Source of the DNA: Ramlibacter agri
Lineage (GTDB): Bacteria > Pseudomonadota > Gammaproteobacteria > Burkholderiales > Burkholderiaceae_C
Length of the DNA stretch: 64,000 bases
NCBI RefSeq assembly: GCF_012927085.1
Contig: NZ_JABBFX010000001.1
Span: forward strand, 1,922,001-1,986,000
Direction of reading: 5' to 3'
Below the pieces are notes generated by a model. The model saw nothing but the letters and a program-made list of their open reading frames with translations, ran no database searches and had not been told where the DNA came from. This document shows positions 41,503 to 53,224 of the stretch, piece after piece. The translations under genes and the position numbers were made by a program. The stretch's first letter is position 1, and the number at the start of each line of letters is the position of its first letter.

Positions 41503-44500
41503 ATGGCCAAGTTCTTCATCGACCGACCCATCTTCGCGTGGGTGATCGCGCTGTTCCTGATCGTGATCGGCGCGGTCTCCATCACCAAGCTGCCGATCTC
41601 GCAGTACCCGCCGGTGGCGCCGCCCGCCATCGTGCTGACCGCCACCTACCCGGGCGCCTCCGCGCAGACGCTGGAAGAAAGCGTCATCAGCGTGATCGAG
41701 CAGGAAATGAACGGCTCGCCCGGCATGATCTACATGGAGTCGGTGACGCAGGCCAACGGCGTCGGCCAGATCACCATCAGCTTCGAGCCCGGCACCAACG
41801 CCGACCTGGCGCAGGTGGACGTGCAGAACCGCCTGGCCCGCGCCACCCCGCGCCTGCCCGCGGCGGTGACGCAGCAGGGCGTGCGCGTGGACAAGTCGCG
41901 CAACAACTTCCTGCTGTTCACGATCCTGTCCTCGGACGACCCCAACTTCACGCCGGTGGACCTGGGCGACTACGTGTCGCGCTCGGTGCTGCCCGAAATC
42001 CAGCGCATTCCCGGCGTCGGCCAGGCGCAGCTGTTCGGCACCGAAGCCGCCATGCGCATCTGGATCGACCCGCAGAAGCTGGTGGGCTTCAACCTGTCGG
42101 CCGCCGACGTCAACGCCGCCATCAAGGCGCAGAACGCGCAGGTGTCCGCGGGCACCATCGGCGACCTGCCCAACGTGCCGGGCCAGGGCGTGTCCGCCAC
42201 CATCGTGGTGCCGGGCCAGCTGACCAACGTGGAGCAGTTCCGCAACATCGTCCTGCGCTCCACGCCGGACGGCGCCACCGTGCGCCTGAAGGACGTGGCG
42301 CGCGTGGAACTGAACGCGCAGAGCTTCAGCACCGAGGCGCGCCTGAACGGCAAGGCCTCCACCGGCATCGGCGTGCAGCTGTCTCCTTCGGGCAACGCGC
42401 TGGAAACGGCGAACCTGGTGCGCAAGCGCATGGGCGAACTGGCGACCTACTTCCCCAAGGGCGTGAAGTGGGACATCCCTTACGACAGCTCGCGCTTCGT
42501 GAAGATCTCCATCAAGCAGGTGGTGGAGACGCTGCTGGAAGCCGTGGCGCTGGTGTTCCTGGTGATGTTCCTGTTCCTGCAGAACTGGCGCTACACCATC
42601 ATCCCGACCCTGGTGGTGCCGGTGGCCCTGCTGGGCACCTTCGGCGCGCTGCTGGCGCTGGGCTTCTCGATCAACGTGCTGACCATGTTCGGCATGGTGC
42701 TGGTGATCGGCATCGTGGTGGACGACGCCATCGTGGTGGTGGAGAACGTCGAGCGGATCATGAGCGAGGAGGGCCTGCCGCCGCGTGAAGCGACGCGCAA
42801 GGCCATGGGCCAGATCCAGGGCGCCATCATCGGCGTGACCGTGGTGCTGATCTCGGTGTTCGTGCCGCTCGCCGCCTTCGCCGGGTCCACCGGCAACATC
42901 TACCGCCAGTTCTCGGCGGTGATGGTGGCGTCGATCGCCTGCTCCGCCTTCATGGCGCTGTCGCTGACGCCGGCGCTTTGCGCCACGCTGCTGAAGCCCG
43001 TGGAGGCCGGCCACCACGTCGAGAAGCGCGGCTTCTTCGGCGCTTTCAACCGCTTCTTCTCGCGCACCGCGCACGGCTACGAAGGCCTGGTGTCGCGCCT
43101 GCTGCGCCGCGCCGCCCGCTACCTGATCGTCTATGCGGCCATCGCCGGCGTGGTGGCGCTCGTCTACACGCGCCTGCCCACGTCCTTCCTGCCGCAGGAA
43201 GACCAGGGCAACATCCTCGTCAACGTGCAGCTGCCGCCGGGCGCCACGCTGGAGCGCACGCGCAACGTGATGCAGCAGGTGGAAGGCTTCATCCTGAAGC
43301 AGCCCGAAGTGGAGAGCATGGTGGGCGTGCTGGGCTTCTCGTTCAGCGGCCAGGGCCAGAACGCGGGCCTCGCCTTCGTGACGCTGAAGGACTGGGACCA
43401 GCGCAAGGGCGAGCAGCACTCCGCCGGCGCGCTGGCGGGCCGTGCCTTCGGCGCGCTGTCCGGCATCCGCGATGCCTTCATCTTCCCGCTGAGCCCGCCC
43501 CCGATCCCGGAACTGGGCGTCGCTTCCGGCTTCACCTTCCGCCTGCAGGACCGCGGCGGCAAGGGCCATGACGCGCTGCTCGCCGCGCGCAACCAGCTGC
43601 TGGGCATGGCCGCGCAAAGCAAGGTGCTGACGCAGGTGCGCCCGGACGGCCTGGAAGACGCCTCGCAGCTGCAGCTGGAGATCGACCGCGACAAGGCGCA
43701 GGCGCTGGGCGTGAGCTTCGACGCGATCAACACCACGCTGTCCACCGCGCTCGGCTCGGCCTACGTGAACGACTTCCCCAACCGCGGCCGCCTGCAGCGG
43801 GTGGTGGTGCAGGCCGACGCGCCATCGCGCATGCAGCCGGAGGACATCCTGCGGCTGAACGTGCCGAGCACGCAAGGCAAGGTGGTGCCGCTGTCGTCCT
43901 TCGCGTCGACGAAGTGGATCATGGGACCGATGCAGACCGTGCGCTACAACGGCTATTCGGCCATGCGCATCTCCGGCTCGCCGGCGCCGGGCTACAGCAC
44001 GGGTGCGGCGATGAACGAGATGGAGCGCCTGGCGGCGCAGCTGCCGGCCGGCTTCGGCTACGAGTGGACCGGCCAGTCGCGCGAGGAAAAGCTCGCCGGC
44101 TCGCAGGCCATGGTGCTGTACGGCTTCTCGATCCTGGCCGTGTTCCTGTGCCTGGCCGCGCTGTACGAAAGCTGGTCGATCCCGATGGCGGTGATCCTGG
44201 TGGTTCCGCTGGGCGTGCTGGGGGTGCTGCTTGCGACACTCCTGCGCGGTTACGCGAACGACGTGTACTTCCAGGTGGGGCTGATCACGATCATCGGCCT
44301 GTCGGCGAAGAACGCCATCCTGATCATCGAATTCGCCAAGGACCTGCAGGCCCAGGGCAAGGGCGTGATCGAGGCGGCGCTGGCGGCGGCGCACCTGCGC
44401 TTCCGGCCCATCATCATGACTTCGATGGCCTTCGGCCTCGGTGTGTTGCCGCTGGCCATCGCCAGCGGCGCCGGCTCCGCCAGCCAGCGTGCCATCGGCA

Positions 44501-44673
44501 CCGGCGTGCTGGGCGGCATGCTGACCGGCACCGGGCTGGCCATCTTCTTCGTTCCCATCTTCTTCGTGGTGGTGCGCGGCTACTTCAAGGGCAGCGAGCG
44601 CCAGCGCAAGCTGTACACGCACGAACTGGGACATGAAATGCCCGCGGGCGCGACGGCGGGAGACCAGGTATGA
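41503..44673 (+). CDS. RND efflux permease (MexB/AcrB type, HAE1)
   Basis: 1056 residues with twelve membrane helices and two large periplasmic loops. MAKFFIDRPIFAWVIALFLI is the classic start; the proton-relay Asp-Asp lies in VLVIGIVVDDAIVVVENVERIM near residue 405, and the partner Lys in GLSAKNAILIIEFAKDL near residue 937. Substrates of such pumps are broad: antibiotics, solvents, dyes. Runs into the channel gene with a 4-base overlap (ATGA). Confidence 0.95.
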   Translation: MAKFFIDRPIFAWVIALFLIVIGAVSITKLPISQYPPVAPPAIVLTATYPGASAQTLEESVISVIEQEMNGSPGMIYMESVTQANGVGQITISFEPGTNADLAQVDVQNRLARATPRLPAAVTQQGVRVDKSRNNFLLFTILSSDDPNFTPVDLGDYVSRSVLPEIQRIPGVGQAQLFGTEAAMRIWIDPQKLVGFNLSAADVNAAIKAQNAQVSAGTIGDLPNVPGQGVSATIVVPGQLTNVEQFRNIVLRSTPDGATVRLKDVARVELNAQSFSTEARLNGKASTGIGVQLSPSGNALETANLVRKRMGELATYFPKGVKWDIPYDSSRFVKISIKQVVETLLEAVALVFLVMFLFLQNWRYTIIPTLVVPVALLGTFGALLALGFSINVLTMFGMVLVIGIVVDDAIVVVENVERIMSEEGLPPREATRKAMGQIQGAIIGVTVVLISVFVPLAAFAGSTGNIYRQFSAVMVASIACSAFMALSLTPALCATLLKPVEAGHHVEKRGFFGAFNRFFSRTAHGYEGLVSRLLRRAARYLIVYAAIAGVVALVYTRLPTSFLPQEDQGNILVNVQLPPGATLERTRNVMQQVEGFILKQPEVESMVGVLGFSFSGQGQNAGLAFVTLKDWDQRKGEQHSAGALAGRAFGALSGIRDAFIFPLSPPPIPELGVASGFTFRLQDRGGKGHDALLAARNQLLGMAAQSKVLTQVRPDGLEDASQLQLEIDRDKAQALGVSFDAINTTLSTALGSAYVNDFPNRGRLQRVVVQADAPSRMQPEDILRLNVPSTQGKVVPLSSFASTKWIMGPMQTVRYNGYSAMRISGSPAPGYSTGAAMNEMERLAAQLPAGFGYEWTGQSREEKLAGSQAMVLYGFSILAVFLCLAALYESWSIPMAVILVVPLGVLGVLLATLLRGYANDVYFQVGLITIIGLSAKNAILIIEFAKDLQAQGKGVIEAALAAAHLRFRPIIMTSMAFGLGVLPLAIASGAGSASQRAIGTGVLGGMLTGTGLAIFFVPIFFVVVRGYFKGSERQRKLYTHELGHEMPAGATAGDQV

Positions 44674-46043
44674 AATTGCTGAAACTGACGGTGCTTGCCG
44701 CCGCGGCCGTGGCCGCCGCGGGCTGCTCCTTCATCCCGACCTACGAGCGCCCGGTGGCGCCGGTGGCGAACCAGTTCCCCTACCCGGGCGCGAAGGACGG
44801 CAGGGCCGCTTCGGACCTGAAGTGGCAGGAGTTCTTCACCGACCCGCACCTGCGTGAGCTGATCACGATGGCGCTGGCGAACAACCGCGACCTGCGGGTG
44901 GCGGTGCTGAACATCGAGCAGGCGCGCGCCGCCTACGACGTCCGCAAGGCCGACCAGCTGCCCTCGGTGGGCCTGCAGGCGCAGGTGAGCCGCGCGCCCA
45001 ACATCGCCAACATCGAGTCGACCACCTACCAGGTGGGCCTGGCCCTGAGCAGCTGGGAGATCGATTTCTTCGGCCGCATCCGTGCGCTGAGCGAGCAGGC
45101 GCTGAACCAGTACCTGGCCACCGAAGAAGGCCGCAACGCGGCGCAGGCCACGCTGGTGGCTTCGGTCGCCAACGCCTACATGGGCGTGGCCGCCGACGAG
45201 GAGCTGCTGGCGCTGACGCGCGAGACGCTGACGACCCGCGAGGAGTCGCTGCGCCTGACGCGCCTGCGCTTCGAGAACGGCGCTTCGAGCGAGATCGACT
45301 TCCGCCAGGCGCAGTCGCTGTACGAAAGCGCGCGCACGACGCTGGCGCAGCAGCAGCGGCAGCGCGCCACCGACATCAACGCGCTGGCGCTGCTGCTGGG
45401 CGCGCCGGTGCCGCCGGACTTCATGGTGGGCGTCTCCACCGACAAGTTCGCGCTGCCCGACCTGCCGGCCGGCGTGCCCAGCGAAGTGCTGGTGAAGCGG
45501 CCCGACGTGCACCAGGCGGAGCTGCAGCTGATCGCGGCCAACGCCAACATCGGCGCGGCCCGCGCGGCCTTCTTCCCGCGCATCACGCTGACGGCTGCGG
45601 CCGGCATCGGCAGCAGCGAGCTGAACAAGCTGGTGCAGGGCGGCACCTTCGCCTATTCGATCACGCCGACCTTGCTGCAGCCGATCTTCGACGCCGGCCG
45701 CAACCAGGCGAACCTGGGTTCGTCGGTGGCGGGACGCGAGATCGCGGTGGCGCAGTACGAGAAGGCGATCCAGTCGGCCTTCAAGGACGTGGCCGACGCG
45801 TTGGCCGGCCGCGCCACCTATGGCGACCAGCTGGATGCGCAGGGCAAGGTGGTGGAGGCCGAGACGGTGCGCAATCGCCTGGCCAAGCTGCGCTACGACA
45901 ACGGCGTGGCGAGCTACCTGGACCTGCTGGACTCGCAGCGCTCGCTGTTCGCGGCGCAGCAGGCGCTGGTGCAGGCGCGGCTGGCGCGGCTGCAGAACCA
46001 GGTGCAGCTGTATCGCTCGCTCGGGGGCGGCTGGGCTTCCTGA
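44670..46043 (+). CDS. outer-membrane efflux channel lipoprotein (OprM/NodT type)
   Basis: 457 residues. Lipobox AAAGC anchors the mature protein. Two OEP repeats follow (ANNRDLRVAVLNIEQARAAYDV and RRPDVHQAE-like VKRPDVHQAELQLIAANANIGAARAAFFP), and the C terminus has LDLLDSQRSLFAAQQALVQARL. It forms the trimeric channel that completes the pump. ATG overlaps the permease stop. Confidence 0.93.
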   Translation: MKLLKLTVLAAAAVAAAGCSFIPTYERPVAPVANQFPYPGAKDGRAASDLKWQEFFTDPHLRELITMALANNRDLRVAVLNIEQARAAYDVRKADQLPSVGLQAQVSRAPNIANIESTTYQVGLALSSWEIDFFGRIRALSEQALNQYLATEEGRNAAQATLVASVANAYMGVAADEELLALTRETLTTREESLRLTRLRFENGASSEIDFRQAQSLYESARTTLAQQQRQRATDINALALLLGAPVPPDFMVGVSTDKFALPDLPAGVPSEVLVKRPDVHQAELQLIAANANIGAARAAFFPRITLTAAAGIGSSELNKLVQGGTFAYSITPTLLQPIFDAGRNQANLGSSVAGREIAVAQYEKAIQSAFKDVADALAGRATYGDQLDAQGKVVEAETVRNRLAKLRYDNGVASYLDLLDSQRSLFAAQQALVQARLARLQNQVQLYRSLGGGWAS

Positions 46044-46149
46044 CCGGGCGGGAGAGCTCGGGTTCGCTGCGCGAAACCCCGCCTCCATGACGAGCTCAGG
46101 CGGTGCCGTCCTACGGGGCTGGCTCCGCCGTTGGTGAACCATCGTCGCC

Positions 46150-48288
<2,139 letters not shown>

Positions 48289-48291
48289 ACG

Positions 48292-48441
48292 ATGATCCGC
48301 AAACTGCCTTCGGGCGGCTATCGCCTCTATTCGCGCAAGGTGGACCCCAAGACGGGCAAGCGGCGCAACCTCGGCACCTTCGACACGCGCGAGCAGGCCG
48401 AGAAGCATGAAAAGGAAGTGCAGTACTTCAAGCGGCACTAG
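48292..48441 (+). CDS. 49-residue basic protein of unknown function
   Basis: [16 protein letters not shown] is followed by [30 protein letters not shown]. It starts 3 bases after glgX and has the look of a short, basic, single-domain protein, similar in plan to the arm-type DNA-binding segment of phage integrases (KxGKxRNLGTFxTxEEA). Conserved short proteins of this form are widespread in bacteria. Function unknown. Confidence 0.7.
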   Translation: MIRKLPSGGYRLYSRKVDPKTGKRRNLGTFDTREQAEKHEKEVQYFKRH

Positions 48442-48556
48442 GCAGCGGCTGGCGGTCGCCGGCGAAGGGCTGAGCACCTTCGTCTCGCAGCAGCAGCCGC
48501 CCTACGCGCGGAAGCTATAGTGCGCCCATCGATATCTTGAAGACGAGCGAGCCGAA

Positions 48557-48910
48557 GTGAAGACGCTGTCGTGGGCCGAGGCCGTGGCCTCTTTCGAAGG
48601 CCGCGCATTGGGCGACGCCGCCGCCTTCCTGCCGCTGCTGGCCGTGGCGGAGTTCCTGGCGGCTTCGCGCTATGCGCGCTCGCTGCAGCCCGCCATGGAC
48701 GGTGCCGTGCTGGTGCTGCGCCACACGGGCGATGCGGCTGGCGCCGAAGTGCGCGTCGGTTTCGATGCGCGGACGCACCAGTTCACGCTGACCCACCTGC
48801 AGCGGCCCGGCGACCCGCGGCCCTGGACGCGCGAGTGCGGCGAGAACGAATGGCAGGCGGCGCTGGAGCGCCTGTTCCACAAGCGGCTGCAGTGGTTCCA
48901 CGAAGGGTGA
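48557..48910 (+). CDS. hypothetical protein
   Basis: 117 residues from GTG. No signal peptide or membrane helix. A charged, mixed alpha/beta composition with PWTRECGENEWQAALERLFHKRLQWFHEG at the end. I do not recognise the family. The next gene begins 37 bases later on the same strand. Confidence 0.6.
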   Translation: MKTLSWAEAVASFEGRALGDAAAFLPLLAVAEFLAASRYARSLQPAMDGAVLVLRHTGDAAGAEVRVGFDARTHQFTLTHLQRPGDPRPWTRECGENEWQAALERLFHKRLQWFHEG

Positions 48911-48947
48911 TTGCTATAGTCGGGCGGCAACCAACCCGGGAGGAGCC

Positions 48948-49310
48948 GTGTCCACTGTTGCCGCCGTCCTTGTCGGCCTCGTCGCCCTGCTGCATGCCTA
49001 TTTCCTCGTCCTGGAGATGTTCCTCTGGGACAAGCCGGCCGGCCTGAAGGCTTTCGGCCAGACGCTGGAAGCCGCGCGCGCCTCCAAGGTGCTGGCCGCG
49101 AACCAGGGCCTCTACAACGGCTTCCTGGCGGCTGGGTTGGTGTGGGGCCTGGTGCTGGGTGACGCCGGCACCGGCGTGAAGGTGTTCTTCCTGGTCTGCG
49201 TGATCGTGGCCGGCCTCTTCGGCGCGGCGACGGCCAGCCGGAAGATCCTGTTCGTGCAGGCGCTGCCGGCGGCGGTGGCGTTGGCGTTGGTGTTGGTGCT
49301 GGTGGCGTAG
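48948..49310 (+). CDS. DUF1304 family membrane protein
   Basis: 120 residues, four hydrophobic helices. Helix one with VALLHAYFLVLEMFLWDKPAGLKAFG, then KVLAANQGLYNGFLAAGLVWG, is the DUF1304 signature. Inner membrane, function unknown. GTG start after GGGAGGAGC. Confidence 0.85.
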   Translation: MSTVAAVLVGLVALLHAYFLVLEMFLWDKPAGLKAFGQTLEAARASKVLAANQGLYNGFLAAGLVWGLVLGDAGTGVKVFFLVCVIVAGLFGAATASRKILFVQALPAAVALALVLVLVA

Positions 49311-49459
49311 CCGCGCCGGGTAGAAGAAGGTGCTGGCGCCGGGCGCCGCTGCGGCGAACTGGCCACACACCCGCCATCCGAAGGACCCGGACGCGGCTTG
49401 GCACGCGCCGTGCCGCTCTAGAATGCAGAGCAAATAACGCGGGACGGAGAAGAAGAATC

Positions 49460-49900
49460 GTGAGGAGCCGCCTTTTGTGCGTGGCCAGTGCCACGCTGTG
49501 TGCATTCCTGGCCGGGTGCGCCATCCACCAAACCGTCCGCCCTGTGGACGTCGCGCTGGAACGCGAGATCTGCGTCATTGAAAACCCGTCGGTGAAGGCC
49601 GGTTTCATCGAAGCGTACAAGCGATCGCTGGCCACCAAGGGCTACGCAGTGCGGCAGCTGCCCGCGAGCGCGCCCATCACGGCCTGCGCCACGACGACGA
49701 CGTACACCGCCAGCTGGCGCTGGGACCTCGCCCTGTACATGGCCTATGCGGAAATCCGCGTCTTCACCGCCGGCAAGCAGGTGGGGGAAGCGAAGTACGA
49801 CTCGCTGCGCGGCGGCGGCAACATGAACAAGTTCATCGACGCCGACCGCAAGGTCGACGAACTGGTGAACCAGCTGTTCCCGGGCGGGGCGCGAAGCTAG
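49460..49900 (+). CDS. Sbal_3080-type lipoprotein
   Basis: 146 residues. Lipobox FLAGC makes Cys20 the lipid anchor. Conserved blocks include [28 protein letters not shown] and [33 protein letters not shown], which match a family of lipoproteins found widely in Proteobacteria, function unknown. GTG start. Its stop overlaps the convergent intI stop by 4 bases, marking the edge of the integron. Confidence 0.75.
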   Translation: MRSRLLCVASATLCAFLAGCAIHQTVRPVDVALEREICVIENPSVKAGFIEAYKRSLATKGYAVRQLPASAPITACATTTTYTASWRWDLALYMAYAEIRVFTAGKQVGEAKYDSLRGGGNMNKFIDADRKVDELVNQLFPGGARS

Positions 49901-50910
49901 GCCAGCGGCGCGGCGGCCTGCGCCGGCGGCAGGGCATCGAGGGGGCTGCGCGTGCCGCCCGCGGCGACGCGCAGCACGTGCGTGTAGATCATCGTGGTGC
50001 TGACGTCGCTGTGGCCCAGGAGTTCCTGGACGGTGCGGATGTCGGTGCCGGCCTGCAGCAGGTGGGTGGCGAAGCTGTGGCGCAGGGTGTGGGCCGACAC
50101 TTGGCGGTCGAGGCCGGCGAGCGCCACCGCGCGCTTGATGGCGCGCTGAAAGCGGTCTTCATGGAGGTGGTGGCGGCGGAGGACGCCGGTGTCCGGATCC
50201 GTCGTGAACGCCGGCGCGGGGAAGACCCAGAACCAGTTCCAGCTGAGGCCGACGCGCGGGTACTTGCGCTCCAGGGCGTGCGGCACCCAGACGCCGCCGC
50301 GGCCGGCCGCGCGATCGTGGTCCCATTGCGCGCGGGACGCGGCAACCTGCACACGCAAGGCATCCGCTAGCGCCTGCGGCAGCATCACGACCCTGTCCTT
50401 CGCGCCTTTCGCCTCGCGGATGACGATGACGCAACGGTCGAAATCCAGGTCCTTGACGCGCAGGCGAAGCGCCTCCATCAACCTCATGCCCGTGCCGTAA
50501 AGAAGGTGCGCCACCAGGCGGACGGTGCCGGCGGGCATGGCTGCCAGCAAGGCGGTGACCTGCTGCGAAGTCAGGACGGCCGGGATGCGCCGCTTGTACG
50601 AAGGGCGCTGCAAGTCCTGCAGCCACGGCAAGTCGATGGACAGCACCTCGCGATAGAGGAAGAGAAGCGCGCTCAGCGCCTGGCTGTGGGTGGAAGAGGA
50701 AACCCGGCGCTGCGTGGCCAGCATGGCCAGGAAGGCTTGCACTTCGGCGGCGCCCATGTCGCGCGGATGCCGCAAGCCGCTCCAGCGGACGAAAAAGCGA
50801 ACCCAGTACACATAGGCCTTCTCGGTGCGAAGGCTATAGTGCAAATAGCGAGCCTGCTCGCGGACCTGGGCCAGGAGGCGAGGGGCGGCGGGGTGGGGTG
50901 GGGTCGCCAT
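49897..50910 (-). CDS. intI: integron integrase IntI
   Basis: 337-residue tyrosine recombinase. Catalytic residues are all present: Arg143 ([19 protein letters not shown]), His274-x-x-Arg277 ([12 protein letters not shown]), His300 ([10 protein letters not shown]) and Tyr309 (MIYTHV). The integron-specific extra segment at about 211-231 ([20 protein letters not shown]) separates it from phage integrases. It should recombine attI with folded attC hairpins. ATG 50910 is preferred; an in-frame GTG lies at 50934. Oriented opposite to the cassettes, as usual. Confidence 0.95.
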   Translation of the reverse strand: MATPPHPAAPRLLAQVREQARYLHYSLRTEKAYVYWVRFFVRWSGLRHPRDMGAAEVQAFLAMLATQRRVSSSTHSQALSALLFLYREVLSIDLPWLQDLQRPSYKRRIPAVLTSQQVTALLAAMPAGTVRLVAHLLYGTGMRLMEALRLRVKDLDFDRCVIVIREAKGAKDRVVMLPQALADALRVQVAASRAQWDHDRAAGRGGVWVPHALERKYPRVGLSWNWFWVFPAPAFTTDPDTGVLRRHHLHEDRFQRAIKRAVALAGLDRQVSAHTLRHSFATHLLQAGTDIRTVQELLGHSDVSTTMIYTHVLRVAAGGTRSPLDALPPAQAAAPLA

Positions 50911-51196
50911 GCGAGTGGGGGTAGTTAAGCCCACAACGTATTGGCAGGCGGAAGGAGGTCAGCCAAATGGATGAAGTGGCATGGCCTTATCCTGTGAGTC
51001 AGGTTTTATCGCGCGGCTTTATTCCGCGCGCTGCAAATGGCGAAATCGCGGGTTATCCGATGGGATGTTTGCGCGAGGCCTTATTGGGCAAGGGGTGTCG
51101 AGATGATGATGTCGGCGCGCGACGCTGAGACAAACCTCGTCCTTGTCTTATCCAGGGGAAGCGGGATAAGGCATGATTTATCACGCTACACATTAC
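50911..51196. promoter_or_regulatory. intI-cassette intergenic region with probable Pc/PintI promoters and attI
   Basis: No gene. It holds a GCGCGG/CCGCGC hairpin (51011-51029), a CTTATCC/GGATAAG inverted repeat (51147-51153, 51164-51170), and TTATCC motifs recurring near 50988, 51055 and 51148. The last repeats lie just left of the attI crossover and may bind IntI. No LexA box of the form CTGT-N8-ACAG is visible, so SOS control is not supported. Confidence 0.6.
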
Positions 51197-51203
51197 GTTA
51201 GAC
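51197..51203 (+). other. attI crossover core
   Basis: GTTAGAC fits GTTRRRY. The first cassette begins at the TT and all downstream attC sites share this core, so cassettes are inserted here. Confidence 0.8.
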
Positions 51204-51210
51204 CGCACCG

Positions 51211-51750
51211 GTGAGAATTGTGCCGTCGCGGGAGCAGGTTCAAGCTTGGGTGCTTGAAATCCAGCCATCTGCATACTTCGAGCGCTTGGCCGAACGGCCT
51301 GGGCTTCTGATGCTTCGGGCCAAGAGTCCCATTTGCGAGTGGCGCGGTCTACACTTGGCGCTCTCGGACGAACGCCGTGAGCACTTGCATGAACAACTGA
51401 CCCACCTAGCGGACGGGCGTGTGGACCGGCTGCAGATGCAGTCGAGCGTGCCGGATGGTCGGGCGTGGTTCAACCTCTATACGTCCGGTGTAGATTTCGG
51501 ATTCTGGTGGAAGTCAGTGTTCGAACTTGAGCCTGCGCATTCCGCGAGAGCTATGTGGGTGCGCTATGAGCACAGCACGGTTCATATCCGTCTATCGCGT
51601 GCAGCCGCCTTGACGCTTGCCCACGAGATGACGCAATCACTTGACGGCGGGGTCAGGTCAACTCTTGCAATCTCCCGCGATACCAAGCCATCATCGCCTC
51701 CACAAGCGTTGTGGCTCTGGCGCTGGCAGGAGTGGCGTAATGCGGTCTAA
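51211..51750 (+). CDS. cassette 1 gene: unknown protein
   Basis: 179 residues from GTG 8 bases after the attI core. No signal peptide or membrane helix; SRAAALTLAHEMTQSLDGG and WWKSVFELEPAHSARAMWVRYEHSTVHIRLS suggest a compact mixed fold. Its TAA is the TAA of the attC core GTCTAAC, so the gene exactly fills the cassette. No family recognised. GC content is below that of flanking genes. Confidence 0.75.
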   Translation: MRIVPSREQVQAWVLEIQPSAYFERLAERPGLLMLRAKSPICEWRGLHLALSDERREHLHEQLTHLADGRVDRLQMQSSVPDGRAWFNLYTSGVDFGFWWKSVFELEPAHSARAMWVRYEHSTVHIRLSRAAALTLAHEMTQSLDGGVRSTLAISRDTKPSSPPQALWLWRWQEWRNAV

Positions 51751-51858
51751 CATGTCGGTCGACGCGGACACGTTGCGGCAAGGCGCCGCGAGGCGTGTTG
51801 GAAAGTCGTACGCCCCGCGGCGCCTTGCCGCAACGTGCCGACCACCTTCACGTTATTC
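51745..51858 (+). repeat. attC1 (114 bases)
   Basis: Starts GTCTAAC and ends GTTATTC. Inner arms GTTGCGGCAAGGCGCCGCG and its complement form a long hairpin. The end core departs from GTTRRRY at two positions. Confidence 0.85.
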
Positions 51859-51861
51859 CGC

Positions 51862-52335
51862 ATGAGTCACGTATCCGAGAGCTTCGACGTCACGTTGTCA
51901 AAGCTACTTTCCGCCTCTGAAGTGGAAGCGGCACTCAGATTGGCCTTGCCCGCTGGGCTGAAAGTCGACGTGTCCGAGTCTGTTGAGGAATTCCCGAGGC
52001 AGCTTGGCGATTTCTGGGCAGTTATGCGGAGCACGGGCGATGCAGCATGGCCGCGACTACTCGAATGCCTTGTGGTCCGAGAGTCCTGCAGTCTTGGCGC
52101 ATATGCTGATCTACGTTTGGCTGATCTGTTTTTCCGGTTGCTTGGAGCAGACTCTCTCTGCCGTACCTATGACTTTGTGGACTCGATCGATGCAAACGAC
52201 CCTTGGTGGTCACTTGCCTACATCGGAGGCAATTGGCATCTGGCATCAACTGCGGGTACCACGCTCGATGGCTTTCGAGAAGACTTCCCGATCAAACTTG
52301 TCCGGCCAGTGTCCGTTCCGCCACATGCGGTCTAA
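51862..52335 (+). CDS. cassette 2 gene: unknown protein
   Basis: 157 residues from ATG 4 bases after attC1. Acidic, no signal or membrane helix; the central part (YADLRLADLFFRLLGADSLCRTYDFVDSIDANDPWW) has aromatic and acidic residues reminiscent of immunity-like or small enzyme folds, but I cannot place it. It ends PPHAV with the stop TAA inside attC2, the same ending style as cassettes 1 and 6. Confidence 0.7.
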   Translation: MSHVSESFDVTLSKLLSASEVEAALRLALPAGLKVDVSESVEEFPRQLGDFWAVMRSTGDAAWPRLLECLVVRESCSLGAYADLRLADLFFRLLGADSLCRTYDFVDSIDANDPWWSLAYIGGNWHLASTAGTTLDGFREDFPIKLVRPVSVPPHAV

Positions 52336-52410
52336 CACAGCGGTCAACACGGACCTACTCGCGGCAGGCATTCGCCTGCCTATGGTCCGCCGGTTACCTC
52401 TACGTTAGAG
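52330..52410 (+). repeat. attC2 (81 bases)
   Basis: GTCTAAC to GTTAGAG. Short-form site with the inner sequence GTCAACACGGAC ... GGTCCGCCGGTTAC. Final base departs from the consensus. Confidence 0.85.
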
Positions 52411-52416
52411 CTCATC

Positions 52417-53136
52417 ATGAAGACCCCGCGGCCCGACTTCCCAACTGGACGTGCGTTCTGGCAGCGGATGGCCTCGCTCGAGGACGAATGTGCGCGCAAG
52501 TCTCTGCGTTCCGGCTCCAAACAGGTTGAAGCAATCGTTGACGGACTTGGAACAGTGGTGTCGCTTCTTTACCGGACGGCGTGCTGCTACTGGGGTTGCC
52601 ACGGTCGGGAACACGTGTTCGAGTACCTAGCCGGCCGTACTTGCACGTCGGCGCTTGGCTCGTATCGCCTCATTGGCTTTGGGTACTACGACGAGTCACT
52701 AGCCTTGTCGAGGAACATTTCTGAAATCGGCAACCTGATGCAGCTGTTCTTCTCAGACGCTGCGCACATAAGAAAATGGATCGATTCCTCGGAGAAGGAG
52801 CGACGCCACGACTACAGTCCGGCGGCGGTGAGAAAGACAATTGAGGCGTTGGATGGGGTCGTTCCGACCGACAAGGACCACTATGCTTGGTTGTGCGAAG
52901 TCGGAACCCATGTCAACCCGAGCACTCTGCCGGGCGCCCACAACGATGAGAGGCGGCCGATCCTAGGTTCCATTTTTCAGACACAAGGGCATGAAACAAG
53001 CGTCCGTGCGTTGGCATGGGCGGTATGCACGGTCGCAGGTCCACTTGCGAAGTTGGCCATTCTCGAACGCCAGCACGCGAACGAACTTCTGGAGCAAACA
53101 CTCTCCTTGGTGGAACTGCTGCCAGATGAGCCCTAA
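52417..53136 (+). CDS. cassette 3 gene: unknown protein
   Basis: 239 residues, the largest cassette product. A helical N-terminal part (LEDECARKSLRSGSKQVEAIVDGLGTVVSLLYR) with three cysteines (ACCYWGC) precedes GYYDESLALSRNISEIGNLMQLFFSDAAHIRKWIDSS and a C-terminal helix. No catalytic motif I can name. Soluble. The stop TAA lies in the attC3 core. Candidate for an uncharacterised accessory function. Confidence 0.75.
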   Translation: MKTPRPDFPTGRAFWQRMASLEDECARKSLRSGSKQVEAIVDGLGTVVSLLYRTACCYWGCHGREHVFEYLAGRTCTSALGSYRLIGFGYYDESLALSRNISEIGNLMQLFFSDAAHIRKWIDSSEKERRHDYSPAAVRKTIEALDGVVPTDKDHYAWLCEVGTHVNPSTLPGAHNDERRPILGSIFQTQGHETSVRALAWAVCTVAGPLAKLAILERQHANELLEQTLSLVELLPDEP

Positions 53137-53211
53137 CATGGCAGTCGACACGGACGTCCTCGCGGCCCGCTGTCGCGGGCCTATGGTCCGCCGGTCACTT
53201 CTACGTTAGAT
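53131..53211 (+). repeat. attC3 (81 bases)
   Basis: CCCTAAC to GTTAGAT. Short form with GTCGACACGGACGTCCTCGC and matching right arm. The left core has C where R is expected. Confidence 0.85.
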
Positions 53212-53224
53212 GTCACAGGCTCCT

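Noticed and set aside
39520..44634. A very long open frame on the minus strand across the RND pump genes
   Set aside because: It is antisense to clear pump genes and reflects high GC at the third codon position; its product is His/Arg/Gln-rich with no domain. Only the TetR part at its end is real.
50911..51196. A LexA box controlling intI
   Set aside because: No CTGT-N8-ACAG sequence is present in the gap.
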